Shown here piece after piece: positions 30,385 to 42,622 of a stretch of DNA of 64,000 bases (position 1 is the stretch's first letter; each line of letters starts with the position of its first letter). Source of the stretch: Dipteronia dyeriana (taxonomy: Eukaryota > Streptophyta > Magnoliopsida > Sapindales > Sapindaceae). The translations under genes were made by a program, and so were the position numbers. Where the stretch lies: the NCBI GenBank assembly GCA_032871835.1, contig CM065303.1, forward strand, positions 59,496,597 through 59,560,596, written 5' to 3'. The notes beneath the pieces are model-generated. The model was not told the origin of the DNA and searched no databases. It saw only the letters and a list, made by a program, of their open reading frames with translations.

Positions 30385-32285
30385 CTTGAGCATATTTTGG
30401 TGTTTAATGGTTCTATTCTTTTCATTTCAGACAATCAATGTCTTTTCAGGCAAAAAGTAAGATTTGGTGGCAAAATGGCTGAAATTGTAAGAAATGCCCA
30501 TGCAGAACACCTAAATTTCAAGGACCATATCTCCTTTCTCAGATCGAACTAGGTTTCTTACCATATATTTTTAGAAATCCCCAGAAGTTTTCTTTCTCGC
30601 GGATTTTACTGATCGCAATTCCGGTTTTTCTAGAGGGAGATATGAGTATTTTTGTAACGGTGCGAGAGGCAAGAAACTGGTGTCTCGACCGTGACACTTA
30701 AGTCATGAAAATTACTGTCGTCTGGTGTGTCGTCTTGCAAGACATGACACACCCGATTTCAGACCACGACATATCGGTTTTAGGCCATTTCAGAGGGTCA
30801 AATGTGTTTTTTTACGCCCAAATTTGTCTTCAAACTTTCCATAGCTATAAATACATCACTTTGTCACAAGACCCATAATCTTTGAATCCTTTTTCTTTAA
30901 TTCATCCTAAAATCCACACTTCATCTTCTCCACCAAATTAAGAGAGAGAGGAGTTTCCAAAGGCATCCGTGGAGGTTTTTCCTCCATGGATGCCTCATCA
31001 CCATTACCTTCTACCTTCAACCACTCATCTATGGAGGAGTTTCATGAGGAAAGAGCACCCTGCCTTGTCTATGAGGAGGAGAAGCTTCAATGGAGCTTAG
31101 AGATCCGGGATTAACAACCTTGGGTTTCTTCTTTTACTCTTCTCTTGTTATTTTATTCATTGATGTGTATCCCCACTTGGAAAATATTGTAAACCTAATT
31201 TGTGCTCAATATATGTTGGTTGATTTTATATTCATTTGGGTTTTGATTTGTTCTTGCTATTATTAAATAATCTCTTCTCTTGATATGCTTGTGTATGGAG
31301 ATTGGAAATTGATATGTGTTCATGGATGAGAGTAGGAGTAGATTAACTTAATTATAGGAGTAGTTGTAATCAAATATCTCATTTGTATGTGTATGTCTTT
31401 GGAAGGTCGAAATTAACTTGTATAGATGGGTTTGAGTGTTTGTGGGTTTTTAGTTGTGCCTATGAGGACCAGTCCGAGTATAATCTTAACCAATTAGCTT
31501 TAAAGAATGAATGGAACTTGTTCTATGCAAGACCTTGCTATAGTAGGTTTTGGCTTTCGTTCATATGATTAATGCTAGGGACTTAAGGCACAATTACTTC
31601 ACCGAGACCTTAGAGAGTGATTTGAGTTTGTAAATCTCTCAATTGAGAGAACAAGCCCCTAGATTGTATTGAATGTCCTTAATTGAGAGGGGTTGTGCAT
31701 TCATGAGATTGGAGAACGTTGTAGTCGTCCAGTGGTGAGGACATCTCGGATTGACACCCGAGAAGACCCGGTGTTCGATTCCCAGTTACGGATGAGGGGT
31801 CTCCTTTCTATCCATTTTGTATTCTTTCCTTGTATCTTGAATTGGATGGTCTTAATGCTTAACAACCACTATTTGTGCACTTATGTATGGTGAGCTTTAT
31901 GAACCTTCTGTGATCATTCTAATGCATCTCTCCTATCCACCATTTTATTATTTATCACTTTAATCACTATTCGCACCTCTCCATATTCCTTTTATTTTAT
32001 TTTGCATTCTTTTTATTTACATTCCTTCGCGCACATACATCTCAATATACTTACACCTCACACACACCATTCTTACCCTTTCACATTCTTATTTACATGT
32101 TTTCAATAAACTCTAGAACATGAGGCGATTAACGGATAACTCCTCCCTATAGACGATACCCTCGTTTACCACTTTACTAGTTTTCAAAACTTTAGAACAT
32201 ATTACGTAGGACTTTTTATAAATATTCTTTTGATAATCGTAATTTGGTAACGACACAAAAATCGAGTATCAACCATCCGGTGAAA
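30385..32285 (+). mobile_element. Probable large solo LTR / LTR remnant (gypsy, Athila-like style)
   Basis: A TATA box (AGCTATAAATACATCAC, about 30,843) precedes a leader with CTTCATCTTCTCCACC. A GC-richer part follows with CCATGGATGCCTCATCACC and GGAGCTTAGAGATCCGGG. Near 32,140 the motif CTCCTCCCTATAGACGATACC resembles the 'CTCCCTGTGG(A)..CGA' signature near the end of long plant gypsy LTRs. Ends and duplications were not established, so limits are approximate. No gag-pol. Confidence 0.4.
31715..31795 (+). ncRNA. tRNA-like sequence (SINE head or tRNA pseudogene)
   Basis: TAGTCGTCCAGTGG resembles a pol III A box. CTCGG...CCGAG can pair as an anticodon stem around ATTGACAC (8 nt, one too long). 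GTGTTCGATTCCCAG resembles a B box and T arm. The acceptor and T stems pair poorly, so it is not a functional tRNA. A SINE head is possible, but no tail was defined. Confidence 0.35.
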
Positions 32286-33160
32286 CCTCCATCTAATCTA
32301 TACTTTTTAAAAAATATGTTTTTTTTTTCAATTTGTTATTTGGTTGAAAAGAATATATTGTTGTCAACTGTTAGAAGTTAACTGTCCAAAGCTAATTAAG
32401 GAATGATTGTATAATTTTGCTATTTTTATTAGTTAATTGATAAGTACACTCTTCGAACAAAACTAGCATTTTGACTCGAACGTCAAAGAGATGTCTTTTA
32501 TGATAGCTTTGATTTTGTGGTTCTATGAAGTCTTTTTTTTTTTTTACTACAATATATATTCATTCATTTGCACTTTATCTAATGGTGGAGAAGATGAGTA
32601 GCTGGCAACCCTTAGAATTAAAACAAAATAAAATGGATGGATATCGAATTACCACATTTAAAATCAAAATTTTAAATTGATTTAGTCATATATATATATA
32701 TATATATATAAATTCTCCAATGATGACTTTTTAAAATCAAAATTTTAAATTGATTTAGCAGTTAAATTTTTAAATTGATTTAGTCATATATATGAATTCT
32801 CCAATGATGACTTTTTACGATGCATAATTTAAATACCTTTAGTAAAATTTAACGGAATTTATTGAATATTGATGTGATTTTTTATATAGACGATAAAAAA
32901 AATGAGATACATTTCTTGGAACAAAATTGAAATTTCTTCCAAGTATAAGAACTATTTTTTTCCGATCGAGTTTTATGAAGATAAGACATTTAAAAAAGGG
33001 AGATATAATAAAAAAAATAGTTTTCTAATCCAATTTTTTTTCTAAATTTCACCAAATGTATATTTTATTTTTATTATGATGCAAACATAAATCCTCATCG
33101 AAACATATTCAATTTCGTGTAAGTTTAGGTTCAAAAAATTTCTAGCACTCATCAACCCCT
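32286..33160. other. AT-rich spacer with a local tandem duplication
   Basis: No gene. AAATTGATTTAGTCATATATAT and AATTCTCCAATGATGACTTTTTA each occur twice in 32,655-32,815, a roughly 100-bp duplication that includes a (TA)n run at 32,690-32,710. Confidence 0.6.
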
Positions 33161-33894
33161 CCCCACTTTTAAGAATAGCACCAACTTAATAGCATAATTT
33201 TTAATAGCACCTAAAATGTATTTCTGATAAAAATACCTTTAAAATACAATCACAATCGCGTTTTTTTTTCGAGACTTATTTTTATATTTCTGAGACTTTT
33301 TTATATTTTTAAGAATTATTTGGCTATTTACGATGCTTATTTTGTATTTCTAAGACTTAGTTAAGTATTTTCAAGACTTCTTTTTTATGTCCAAGTCCAA
33401 GACTTATTTATGATTTCCAAGACTTATTTTTTTTTACTGTAGGAAATATTATTCAAGGCTAAAAGCCAAAAAGAAGCCAAAAATAGGCAATAACAAGTCG
33501 AATCGCGGCAAGCAAACAACGACAAAACCACCAGAAAACACACAAAGGCTGTAAAACAGCAAGATCCAAAAACAAGACCACCAAGTGAACACCCAAAACA
33601 TTGCAGAAAACACCCCAAACTAGCACAAAATAGCTCCAGATCTATAAGAAGAACCAAAACAGAGCTGACTACATTACCCGAGCAAGCAAGCTACAACAAG
33701 CTACTCAAACCCACCACAAACTGTTGCCTAACATGCCCAAAAAGCAACAATAACTAAGAGAAAAGCACAAAACAACAGGAAACAACAAAAACACAAAACG
33801 AAACCCAAACACCCAAGAGCCAAAAAAAAACGAAAGCAAAGACAAGCCTTAACACCAAAACAACCAGAAACCAGACAAACACATCACTCCGTAG

Positions 33895-35333
33895 CCTTGT
33901 GTTTGAGCACCAATATTCTCACCAAATCCCGAAACCTATTATCGTTGCCCTCCCCCCTTCCGGCGATAATCTCTAACAACTTCTTTTTTACCATAGAAGT
34001 TGAATCCCATTGCCAAACCCTTTTCTAGCACCTTTACAACTTCATCCTTAAGATTCCACGTTACCTTGTTAATAAGATCATGATTCTGCTGCTTCATTTT
34101 TTCATAAGCCATGGAACTTCTTAGAATCATGTTGTACCTTTTTCATCAAAACACTACTTTTCCTCCCTCTTCTTTTTTTGAGACACCATCTAAACCGAAA
34201 TGAAGTTGGGTTATATCAGCCTGAAAAAGGCCCAGAGGGAGACTCAAGATAGTCTTGACACCAACCAGGACACTGCCCACAACATCTGAAGAAACTTCAG
34301 ACAATGTGCCTTCAATGACCACTTCATCCCTAAACTTCTCCTACGATGGGTCTTCACCTCTTAACTTCTCCTGGCCCAAATCACCTTTAATAGACTTGAC
34401 TGAAATTGAACCAACATCCCTACATAAGAGAGAATTAGAAATCAAACCCAAACTTGAGTCTTTGATAGACAGAAGTGAAAAGGAAACATTCTTAATAACC
34501 TGAGAAAACTCAGAACCCAGAGCAGTGTCAGATAGACTAGCTTTACAGCCTCAAGTCCCACTCCTCTTTCTATTGTCACCATTCCCCCTATGATCAAGTG
34601 GATCAACTTTATCTGCCATATTTTCAAATTTTAGCTTACAAGGAATGGAGCTAGTTGCTACCACAACTCTTTCATAGTTGTCTAAATGTATAGACTGGTC
34701 TTCTTCAGCTGTCACTTTCTTAACTTTTTCCACATGCTCCACGACAGAGAGAGGGCCTTCACCATCGTCTCTTGAGACTTCCTTAACTGGAAAGAATTTT
34801 TCCCAATCCGACCACCTGTTGAAATAGTTCCTAAAAATTTCTCAAGTCAACAACTATTAATAGAAGATTGCTCATCTAAAATCTTGACAACAAAACACTT
34901 TCCTCTCATCACTACATTAATCTGATCAGGGCATTGCCACTCTTGAGGAACTAGCAATAACAACCTTCCTATGTCCAAACATCCTCTGTTTTGAGTTTCC
35001 TCTTCCACATAAAATGGTTCACCAAGTTGCCATCCCAACTTCATGAAGAAACACGAGTTCTGTCATGGTAAAGGGACCCCCCCCCCCCCCCCCCCCCAAC
35101 ATCTGATCCACACCAACCTAGATTTCAGAATGAACTCGTCGAACCACTCATTCATAGAGACAAAGTAATCCTCCCACAAAGACCTGCTACTCAAGAATCC
35201 ATCCTTATCTTGAACTGAACCAAAACACCAAAGAATGTATTTTTCCCCTAAATAAGATTATTGAAACGAGAACCCTTTCGACCACAAACGAGAGTTTACC
35301 TTAGTTACGTCTGCAAAGTTTTTGAGGACTTCT
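33895..35333 (-). pseudogene. RRM/DUF4283-like ORF remnant, 3' part
   Basis: Continuation of the minus-strand gene beyond the copia insertion. Readable blocks: LWEDYFVSMNEWFDEF and SRLVWIRC (about 35,200-35,110), a 21-base C run (G on the coding strand, 35,077-35,097) that breaks the frame, then LGWQLGEPFYVEEETQNR and CLDIGRLLLLVPQEWQCP (35,044-34,900). A serine/acidic linker follows, and the C-terminal block VVKVLEKGLAMGFNFYG (about 34,035). The order RRM, 'W..GEP' domain, linker and this ending is known from plant ORFs of the DUF4283 type, including RRM-bearing ORF1 of some plant L1 LINEs. No reverse transcriptase follows, which argues against a complete LINE. Multiple stops. Confidence 0.55.
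35077..35097. repeat. 21-C homopolymer inside the RRM gene remnant
   Basis: Interrupts the reading frame of the minus-strand gene. Run length may be a sequencing or assembly artefact. Confidence 0.8.
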
Positions 35334-35636
35334 TGTTAGTGGGATGGTATGGTTGAGGTCACTTATGGTGCACCTCTGAGAGATATTTACGAACACAAAT
35401 AATGAAAGGAGAAGCTTTTTATTTCTCTCTTGATTATCTTACACCACCTCACACATTTTCAATACAATCTTCATCCCTTTATATAGGGAAATGAGATTAG
35501 ATAAAATAAATAAAAAACATAATAGTTGTCTGATGACAGTTGGGAGATGGTAGGAGGTTGAAGTTGGATGGTGGTTGAATCCATTTCAATGCCCGGTTTC
35601 TAGAAGGGGTTAGAAGTCAAATTTTAATTTTCAACA
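35334..35636 (-). repeat. 3' LTR of the copia element
   Basis: 303 bp, TGTT...AACA on both strands. It matches 40,398-40,689 apart from small indels, including an extra GTTGGATGGTGGTTG-type stretch near 35,562. Confidence 0.93.
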
Positions 35637-35639
35637 TCC

Positions 35640-38600
35640 CCCTTTAAACTTGACTCTCTGTGCTTCGTCATACCAAGCATTGTCTTTAGTCTTGAAAATA
35701 CATCATGTTTGAGTGGCTTGGTGAAAATATCGGCAACTTGATCAAATGTCTTGCAATAGACTAGTTCCACCTCCTTATTCTTCACATGCTCTCGGATGAA
35801 ATGATAACGCGTATCAATATGCTTTCTTCTTTCACGGAATACTGGATTCTTCGCAAGTGCAATCACTGATCTATTATCGTCGATGTAGACCTCTGTGGGA
35901 TTGACTTATGAAAATCCCAAGTACTGCAACACATTCCTAATCTAGATACCATGACAAACAGCTGAGCAGGCAGCAACGTACTCAACTTCACATGATGACA
36001 GTGTCACAGTGGCTTACTTTTTGGATGACCATGTGAACGTTGTATCTCCCATAAAAAAATGTAAAGCATGTCGTATTTTTACGTTCATCCAGATCTCTTC
36101 CCCAATCACTTTCTGAATAGTCAATCAACCTGTAATCTTCACATTTGGTATAAAATATGCCATCATCAATTGTACATTTTATGTAACGGAGTATCCTCTT
36201 TGCTATATTTAGATAAGACTGGTTAGGAGTCTCCATGTATCTACTAACTAGTCCAATTCCATAAAGTATATCTAGCCTGGTACACGTCAAGGATCTCAGG
36301 CTTCCAACCAAGCTCTTGAAATAGGTTGGATCAACATCTCTTCTTTCATTCTTTCTTAACTCCAATCCTGTTTCTACTGGAGTTGTGACAGGATTGCATT
36401 TTTCCATACCAAATCTTTTCAGAATTTCTTTTGTATAGATATTCTGGGAGATGAAGATACCTTTTTCGCTTTGCACAACTTCAATACCGATAAAATGAGC
36501 CATTAGACCAATGTCAGTCATCTCAAATTCTTTCACCACTCTCCGTTTGAAATCTTCAAACATAGTTGGATTGTTACCGGTGAAAATCAAGTCATCAACA
36601 TATATGAATGTATAACAAACTTCCGTCAATCTCTTTCTTTAAATATAGTGCATGCTCATATGGACATTTCTCAAATCCGTTCTCATAGAAGTAATCATCA
36701 ATCCTCATGTTCCATGCACGGGGTGCTTGCTTCAAACCATATAGAGCTTTCTTCAGTCTGCAAACTTTATCTTATTTTCCTTTTTTCACATATCCAGGTG
36801 GTTATTCCACCTAGATTTCTTCTTCAAGAAAGTCATTCAGGAATGCTGACTTTACGTCAAGTTGGTAAATTTTTCAACTTTTTTGGGTTGCCAATGATAT
36901 TAGTAATCTGATGGTCTCTAGTCTGGCAACTGGAGCAAAGATTTCTCTATAATCAACTCCTTCCTTCTGTTTATAGTCTTTTGCTACAAGTCTTGCCTTG
37001 TATCTCTAGACTTCTCCTTTTGCATTCCTTTTGGTCTTGTAGACCCATTTCACTCCGATGATTTTTCGGCCTTTTGGGAGATTAGTTAACTCTCATGTCT
37101 TATTCCTTTCAATGGATCGAATCTCTTCATCCATTGCACTTCTTCATTTTCCTTATTGGTTAGCCTCTTCAAAGCTAATTGAATCACTTGTCATCAACAG
37201 AAAATATAGAGTAATGTATTCTTCCACATGTTCTGTATTTTCATATAGATCTTCTAGGCTACGTGTCCCTCTAACCATCATATCTGAAAAATCACGTTCA
37301 ATTGGTGATGGAGCATCATACCTTTATGGTGAAAGGAACCACGTTGAGGAGTCTGCTGATTTTTGGGTATTTGTGGCTTAGTAGCCACTTCTCTTGTCTC
37401 TTCTTCATATATCAACTCTGCACTTCTGGAAGCTTTGTTTTGATCCCAATTTCAGGATTCATTTTCTTCAAAAATGACATCCCTACTGAAGATCACTTTC
37501 TTGGTGATAGGGTTGTATAGCCTGTAACCCATAGTTCTATCACTGTATCCAACCAGGATACACTTTTCTTCTTTATCAGCTTCGTTCTTTTTGCTTCTGG
37601 AACCTTGATGTAGGCAATGGAGCCAAAAACTCTAAGGTGGCTCACATTTGGTTTGTAAGTGCTTCATGCTTCTTGTGGTGTCTTTGTATCAAGACTCTTC
37701 GTAGGACATCTATTTTGTAGATATACCGCACATAAGATTGCTTCAGCCCAAAAAAAATTAAGCATGTTTTTATCCTTTAACATGCTTCTGACCATGTTAA
37801 GGATTAATCAATTCTTCCTTTCAGCTACACCATTTAACTGAGGGGTATAAGCTAGTGTAAACTGATGTCTGATTCCTTGTTGCTTAAGAAATTCCTGGAA
37901 AGTATCTGTAGTGTATTCTCCACATTGATCTGATCTCAGTGTTTTGATGTAGTAGCCACTTTGCTACTCCACAAGAGTTTTGAACTCTTTAAAGTAACAA
38001 AATACTTCAAACTTCCTTTTTAGGAAATAAACCCAAGTCTTTCTACTGTAGTCATCAATGAAGGTGAGGAAGTATTGATTCTGTCCATTTTATACTTGCA
38101 TCAATGGACCATACACATCTGTGTGAACGAGCTCAAATGGCATGGTTGCTTTCCAATTTGCCACCTTTCTGAAGCTATTTCTATGTTTTTTACTGAGAAC
38201 AGAGCTTTCACACATCTCATTTTAGTGATGGATGTTTGGCAATCCTTTCACCATCTTCTTACTTCCAATTGCTTTAAACTTTCAAAATTGAGATGTTCAT
38301 TCCTTAGATGCCACAACCAATCTTTGTCATCGATGATGGCTGTCAAACACCTTGGCACATCATGATGAATTGTAAGAGGGAACATCCTGTTCTTCGTCAT
38401 TTATACTCGGGTAACCAGCTTTTCTCGAGCATCTGTGATAGTGACTTACATATTTTGAAGGCTAATGTGGTAGTCTTTCTCCAACAGTTGTCCGAGACTT
38501 AGGATGTCTGTCTTCATGTCTGGAACTTAATAGACATTTGAGATGAAAACATAATCTCCATTCTTCTATTTGATCATGACATCTCCTCTTCCTTGAACAG

Positions 38601-39750
38601 GGATTTTAAAGAGGTCGCCAAATGAGATTTCTCCGTGAACTTTCTCATCAAGTTCAGTGAACTAGTCTTTTCTGCTAGTCATATGGTTGTTGGCTCCAGA
38701 ATCAAGAAACCAAACATTTTCGTTTTAATATGCTGAGTTGTGCGCCTTCAATATCAACAATTCTCCTTCAACTTGCTCTTTCTGTGTAAAGTTAAAATTT
38801 TCATTTACCTCATTTGGTGGGCTTCTACACTCGTTGCTATAATGGCCATATTTATGGCAGTTATAGCATTGAACATTTCTTCTGTCGATGTTCGGACAGG
38901 TACACCCGTTGTACCCGTCTCTTCTTCTTATTGGGACATAGTTCTGTTGTCTCGTGGGATATAGTTCTGTTGTCCACGTCCTCCTCTGTTTGCGTCTCTT
39001 TCTCCTCTGCCTCTACTCCTGGTTTCAGCATTTCTTGAACCTCTTCCACGAGATCCTCAACCTCTTTATCTTCCTTGTTGTGAGGTCCCCATTGCTCATA
39101 TCTTTTTTCATTGAGGGAGAGATTTGACTGGAAAGCTTGCTCAAATACTCTGTCGTCACTTCTTCTTGTGACATTTTGGTCATGGGCTTGCAATGATCCC
39201 ATAAGTTCTTCGACAGACATCTTTTCCAGATCTTTTGTCTCTTCTAGGGCCACAACTATGAAGTCAAACTTTGGATCTAATGATTGTAAAATTTTCTCTG
39301 AAATTCTCATGTCTGTGAGAGTTTCTCTATTTCTTCTTAGCTGATTCGCAACAACCATAACTCGTGTATAGAACTCAGTAATAGATTCATTAGATTTCAT
39401 TTGAAGGAATTCGAACTCACCTCGTAGAGTTTAAAGACGGATCCTTTTCACTTTGATAGTACTTTGTAAGTTTTTAGAAGGGTGTCCCAGACTTCTTTCG
39501 ACGACTTAACGGATGCTATGATCTCGTACGTTGCTTCATCTAGTCCTTGATAAATTATGGACTTTGCTTTACAATCCCTTTTTCAATCTTCTTTGAGAGT
39601 TGATATCTGAGATTCAGCTTTTGTATATCCATCTTCCACAATATCCATAACATCTTGAGAGCCTAGTAGAGCTCTCATTTGTATGCACCAATTGTCATAG
39701 TTGTCTTTGGTGAGTTTTAGGATGACAACATGTGCGTTACCATTGGCCAT
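35640..39750 (-). pseudogene. Copia gag-pol polyprotein (degenerate)
   Basis: Gag starts at ATG 39,750 (MANGNAHVVILKLTKDNYDN) and is soon interrupted near 39,583. The gag core (ESITEFYTRVMVVANQLR, LQSLDPKFDFIV) covers 39,400-39,100. A CCHC knuckle (CYNCHKYGHYSNEC) lies at about 38,875-38,834 in another frame. Protease has LDSGANNHMT near 38,695. A degenerate integrase follows, with GVAERK near 37,830. RT has FIYVDDLIFTGN near 36,600 and LVGSLRSLTCTRLDI near 36,290. RNase H covers about 36,210-35,640 (IAKRILRYIKC, DYSESDWGRD, ADIFTKPLKHDVF). Stops and frameshifts throughout. The gag style and short LTRs match the Tork (TNT1-94-like) group. Confidence 0.92.
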
Positions 39751-40397
39751 CGAGACTTGAAGTGCGTAGATCACAAATCTGGAGTCAGAATTTGCAAAAC
39801 GAAGATCACAGCTGCATCTGGAATAGTTCAAAACCTTAGAAACCAGTCCTAGTTTGTCAAAAAATGACTTCGAAAGTGCCCGAAATAGGCGGTCAAACGT
39901 TTTTTAAAAAGTCAACTAAATATAACAAAATAATCCCTTTGACTGACGGAATATTCCAGCCGTTATAATGGCGTTAGTGACGTCAGTACCGTGAACAGTG
40001 ACAGATCTTGGGTCGGACTTCGGGTAGGGTCGAGTCAGGTCAGGTGATCGAGTATTTGGTCGGATGTCGAGTCAGTCCAGTGATCAAGCTGTTGGATAGG
40101 CTTTGGGTCGATTCTGGTACCGAGTTTACGGATCGGACTTCAGGTCGGATCCTACAAATGGGCGAGGAAGACAACCAGCCCGTGTTGTTGACGCGTCGGG
40201 GTTGTGGTTGCCTGTGGACGGCGCGTACAGCTTCTCTGGAACTTCGATTTTGGTGGCATTTTCACCGTCGAACTCCTAACGATGAGTAGAACACTCTGGT
40301 GTGATCAAAAATGAATTTTGATCACTTTGATTTCTGGGCCAATTCGTCTTTGGCCTCTGTTCTTCGAGTTTTTGTTTCTCCTGAGCTCTAATATCAC

Positions 40398-40689
40398 TGT
40401 TGGTGGGATGGTATGGTTGAGGTCACTTATGGTGCACCTCTAAGAGATATTTACGAACACAAACAATGAAAGGAGAAGCTTTTTATTTATCTCTTGATTA
40501 ACTTACACCACTCCACACATTTTCAATACAATCTTCATCCCTTTATATAGGGAAATGAGATGAGATAAAAAACAAAAAACAATAAATCCATAATAGTTGC
40601 CTGATGACAATTGGGAGATGGTAAGAGGTTGAAACCATGTCAATGGCCGGTTTCTAGAAGGGTTAGAAGTCAAAGTTTAATTTTCAACA
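40398..40689 (-). repeat. 5' LTR of the copia element
   Basis: 292 bp. TATATAAAGGGATGAAG on the minus strand (about 40,558-40,542) is the likely TATA region, conserved in the 3' LTR. Confidence 0.93.
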
Positions 40690-41227
40690 CTTCGATGGTG
40701 CATCTAGAAAACCATAACTCCTCTTTGTCTATCACATCCTAGGAAAAGGAAAATCCTTTCTCTAATACCTTCAAACACTCTGCATTGCACCTGACCTGCT
40801 GCTCTTTTACCACTTCCACAAAGGTCTACTTTTTTTGTTGTCCTTTCTTAAAACCAATAACCTTACCATCCATCTTACATACCTTTTCATCCACCAATCT
40901 TGAGCCACTATGTCTCAACACCACAGACCTCCGCTTCTTCCACCCAAAAACAGCCATCTTTAAAACTATAGACCACCTACAAATTTATCTTCTGTTCACC
41001 ATGTTGGCTTCCTCCCATGTTCCAAACCTCACAAAAGAAAATCTACTCCTTCTACGGCTGAATCTATTAGAGAACTTGAAAAAATGCCACAAATCCTTCA
41101 AATCCACCTCTGGATTCAGATTATCAATGAAGATAGAGGACAACTCGTCCCAAAAATCATTTTGTAAAACCCTACTGTTGGTTGCAATCTGAATCCCTTC
41201 ACGGCCAAAGGAGTCAGTCTCTCTCAC
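40690..41227 (-). pseudogene. RRM protein gene remnant, 5' part
   Basis: Minus-strand frame from 41,227. RNP2-like SIFIDNL, then VDLKDLWHFF, and RNP1-like RSRFSFVRFGTWEEAN give one RRM (about residues 30-80 of the frame). Readable in shifted frames further on are VLKMAVFGWKKRRSVVLRH and FVEVVKEQQVRC, up to the copia insertion site. The gene resumes at 35,333. RRM plus this following domain is seen in transposon-associated plant proteins. Stops show decay. Confidence 0.6.
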
Positions 41228-41684
41228 TAGAACTCTCTCACTCTCTCATCTATAATTTCTAAAACTTATTGGGCATTTTTGCAAATCCCAAGACTTATTT
41301 GGTAAAATACAAAATTTTGAAAAAGTATTTCATCTTTTTTATTGATCTAATTCCATTGTACTTCCAACGGAGGTTGAACAGACTTCCATTGGAGGTTTGC
41401 TCATTCAACCCCCATTGGAGGTCTGTTCCACCTCCATAGATGGAGGTTAAAGGTTGTTTTTGAAAGAAAAAAAAAATCAAACAAAAAAGAGCTAAAAAGG
41501 AATAAAAGAAAAATGTGAGGGTATATTTATCGATTTGTGCTATTTAAACTCCAATTAAATTATTATTGTAGTGCCAATCCTAACGGTCACTATTGATTTG
41601 GTACTATTTAAGCCTATTTTCACTTTTCACTTTCATTAAAAATGCTTATTGAATTTAAATATGAGGATGATACAGGAAAAAGTC

Positions 41685-41710
41685 TATATATATATATATA
41701 TATATATATA
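41685..41710. repeat. (TA)n microsatellite flanking MITE copy 2
   Basis: Thirteen TA units directly before the MITE. Confidence 0.9.
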
Positions 41711-41902
41711 GTCCTTTTCTCTTCAGTGTGTACTGATATAATTTACATCAGTGTATTGCATGTGGACCGCTGATTATGGAGAAGCTTTGATAAGTGCATA
41801 CACTTTGAGTCAAAATATGTAAATCTAACGGTCCACATTCAATATACTGATAAAGTTAAATTAGTGTGTACTGATCGACTAGAAAATTTTTGTGTATATA
41901 TA
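41711..41902 (+). mobile_element. TA-associated MITE, copy 2
   Basis: Imperfect palindrome: CATCAGTGTATTGCATGTGG on the left arm against ATCAGTATATTGAATGTGG on the reverse complement of the right arm, with a centre containing AAGTGCATACACTTTGAGTC. Shares the centre and arms with copies at 14,695 and 63,675. Bordered by (TA)n on the left and TATATA on the right. Confidence 0.75.
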
Positions 41903-42622
41903 AGAAATACCTACTTTTTGCTTAAAATTTGTAAACTCCATAGATTTTATTGGAGAACAACAATAAGCGACCGGGAAGTTTCAAACTCAGAGTAAAGAGG
42001 ATGGCTTATGAGAGAGATAAGAGATAGGTAACTCGGGGATCACAATGAAGGGGATGTGTTTGAACGACAGTGTATAACGATTATTTTTTTTTTAAAAGGA
42101 AATAAATATGTGGATAATGCTTTTTTAGAAGAAATATATATAAAAGGATGATTAAAAAAAAAGGGGGATGAATTGTAGATAATGAAAATGATGGAAGCGT
42201 TTTTTTGCTTGCAGATGTGCAATTTACACGCCAATTGGCATGCATTTGTACACACCAGCTGATAATCAATTTTACATACTGTATCCTTGCTTTCAAATAA
42301 CTAATTTTACACTTAAAATTTGAGTATTAATTTCAAAAAAATTGAATTTCTGTTTTCAAATTTTGGGTAGACATCCATGCACAGACCTTTGACATCGAAG
42401 GTATGTGCGCATACCTCCAATTCTGATTTATTGTTCTTACATTTATAACTCATCACGGGTATTTTTATACACAAAATGAAAAAAATCGACAAATATATAT
42501 ATATATATTTTTTGGAAATGGATAAATTTAATATTCCATATTTTTTTTTATGGCTAGTTGTGCAAAGACATCATATATAATACTATTGTTAATTTGGGAG
42601 TTAAAAGAGGACATAATAATAA
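41903..42622. other. AT-rich spacer, no gene seen
   Basis: Short open frames on the minus strand (42,040-42,296) are low complexity and unsupported. Confidence 0.6.

Larger units (their letters stand above)
35334..40689 (-). mobile_element. Ty1/copia retrotransposon (Tork/TNT1-94-like), full length, inactive
   Basis: 5.36 kb on the minus strand. Its 5' LTR is 40,398-40,689 and its 3' LTR 35,334-35,636. The primer-binding site (TGATATTAGAGC on the minus strand, one base past the LTR at about 40,385-40,396) and a polypurine tract AAAGGGGGA (35,637-35,645) are in place. Flanks are CTTCT (35,329-35,333) and CTTCG (40,690-40,694), a 5-bp duplication with one change. Domain order gag, protease, integrase, RT, RNase H is copia. 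Many stops. Confidence 0.93.
33165..41612 (-). mobile_element. Putative element with inverted ends carrying an RRM gene remnant
   Basis: Left end AAGAATAGCACCAACTTAAT with AGC next (about 33,171) and, on the opposite strand at the right end, TTAAATAGTACCAAATCAAT with AGT next (about 41,593-41,612) match at about four of five positions. A second shared core (AATAGCAC) lies inside each. AAGACTTATT subrepeats occur just inside both ends (33,270-33,430; 41,265-41,300). Between them are the minus-strand RRM gene remnant and the copia insertion. Whether this is a DNA transposon that carried a gene or chance similarity is not settled. Confidence 0.4.

Noticed and set aside
33424..33657. 77-codon Cys/Phe/Leu-rich minus-strand frame
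   Set aside because: Lies after the stop of the RRM gene remnant in untranslated-like sequence; no known domain.
36648..38964. Plus-strand open frames across the copia element
   Set aside because: Antisense shadows of degenerate copia pol.
42040..42296. Two overlapping minus-strand frames
   Set aside because: Lysine/Phe-rich low complexity from poly-A/T tracts.
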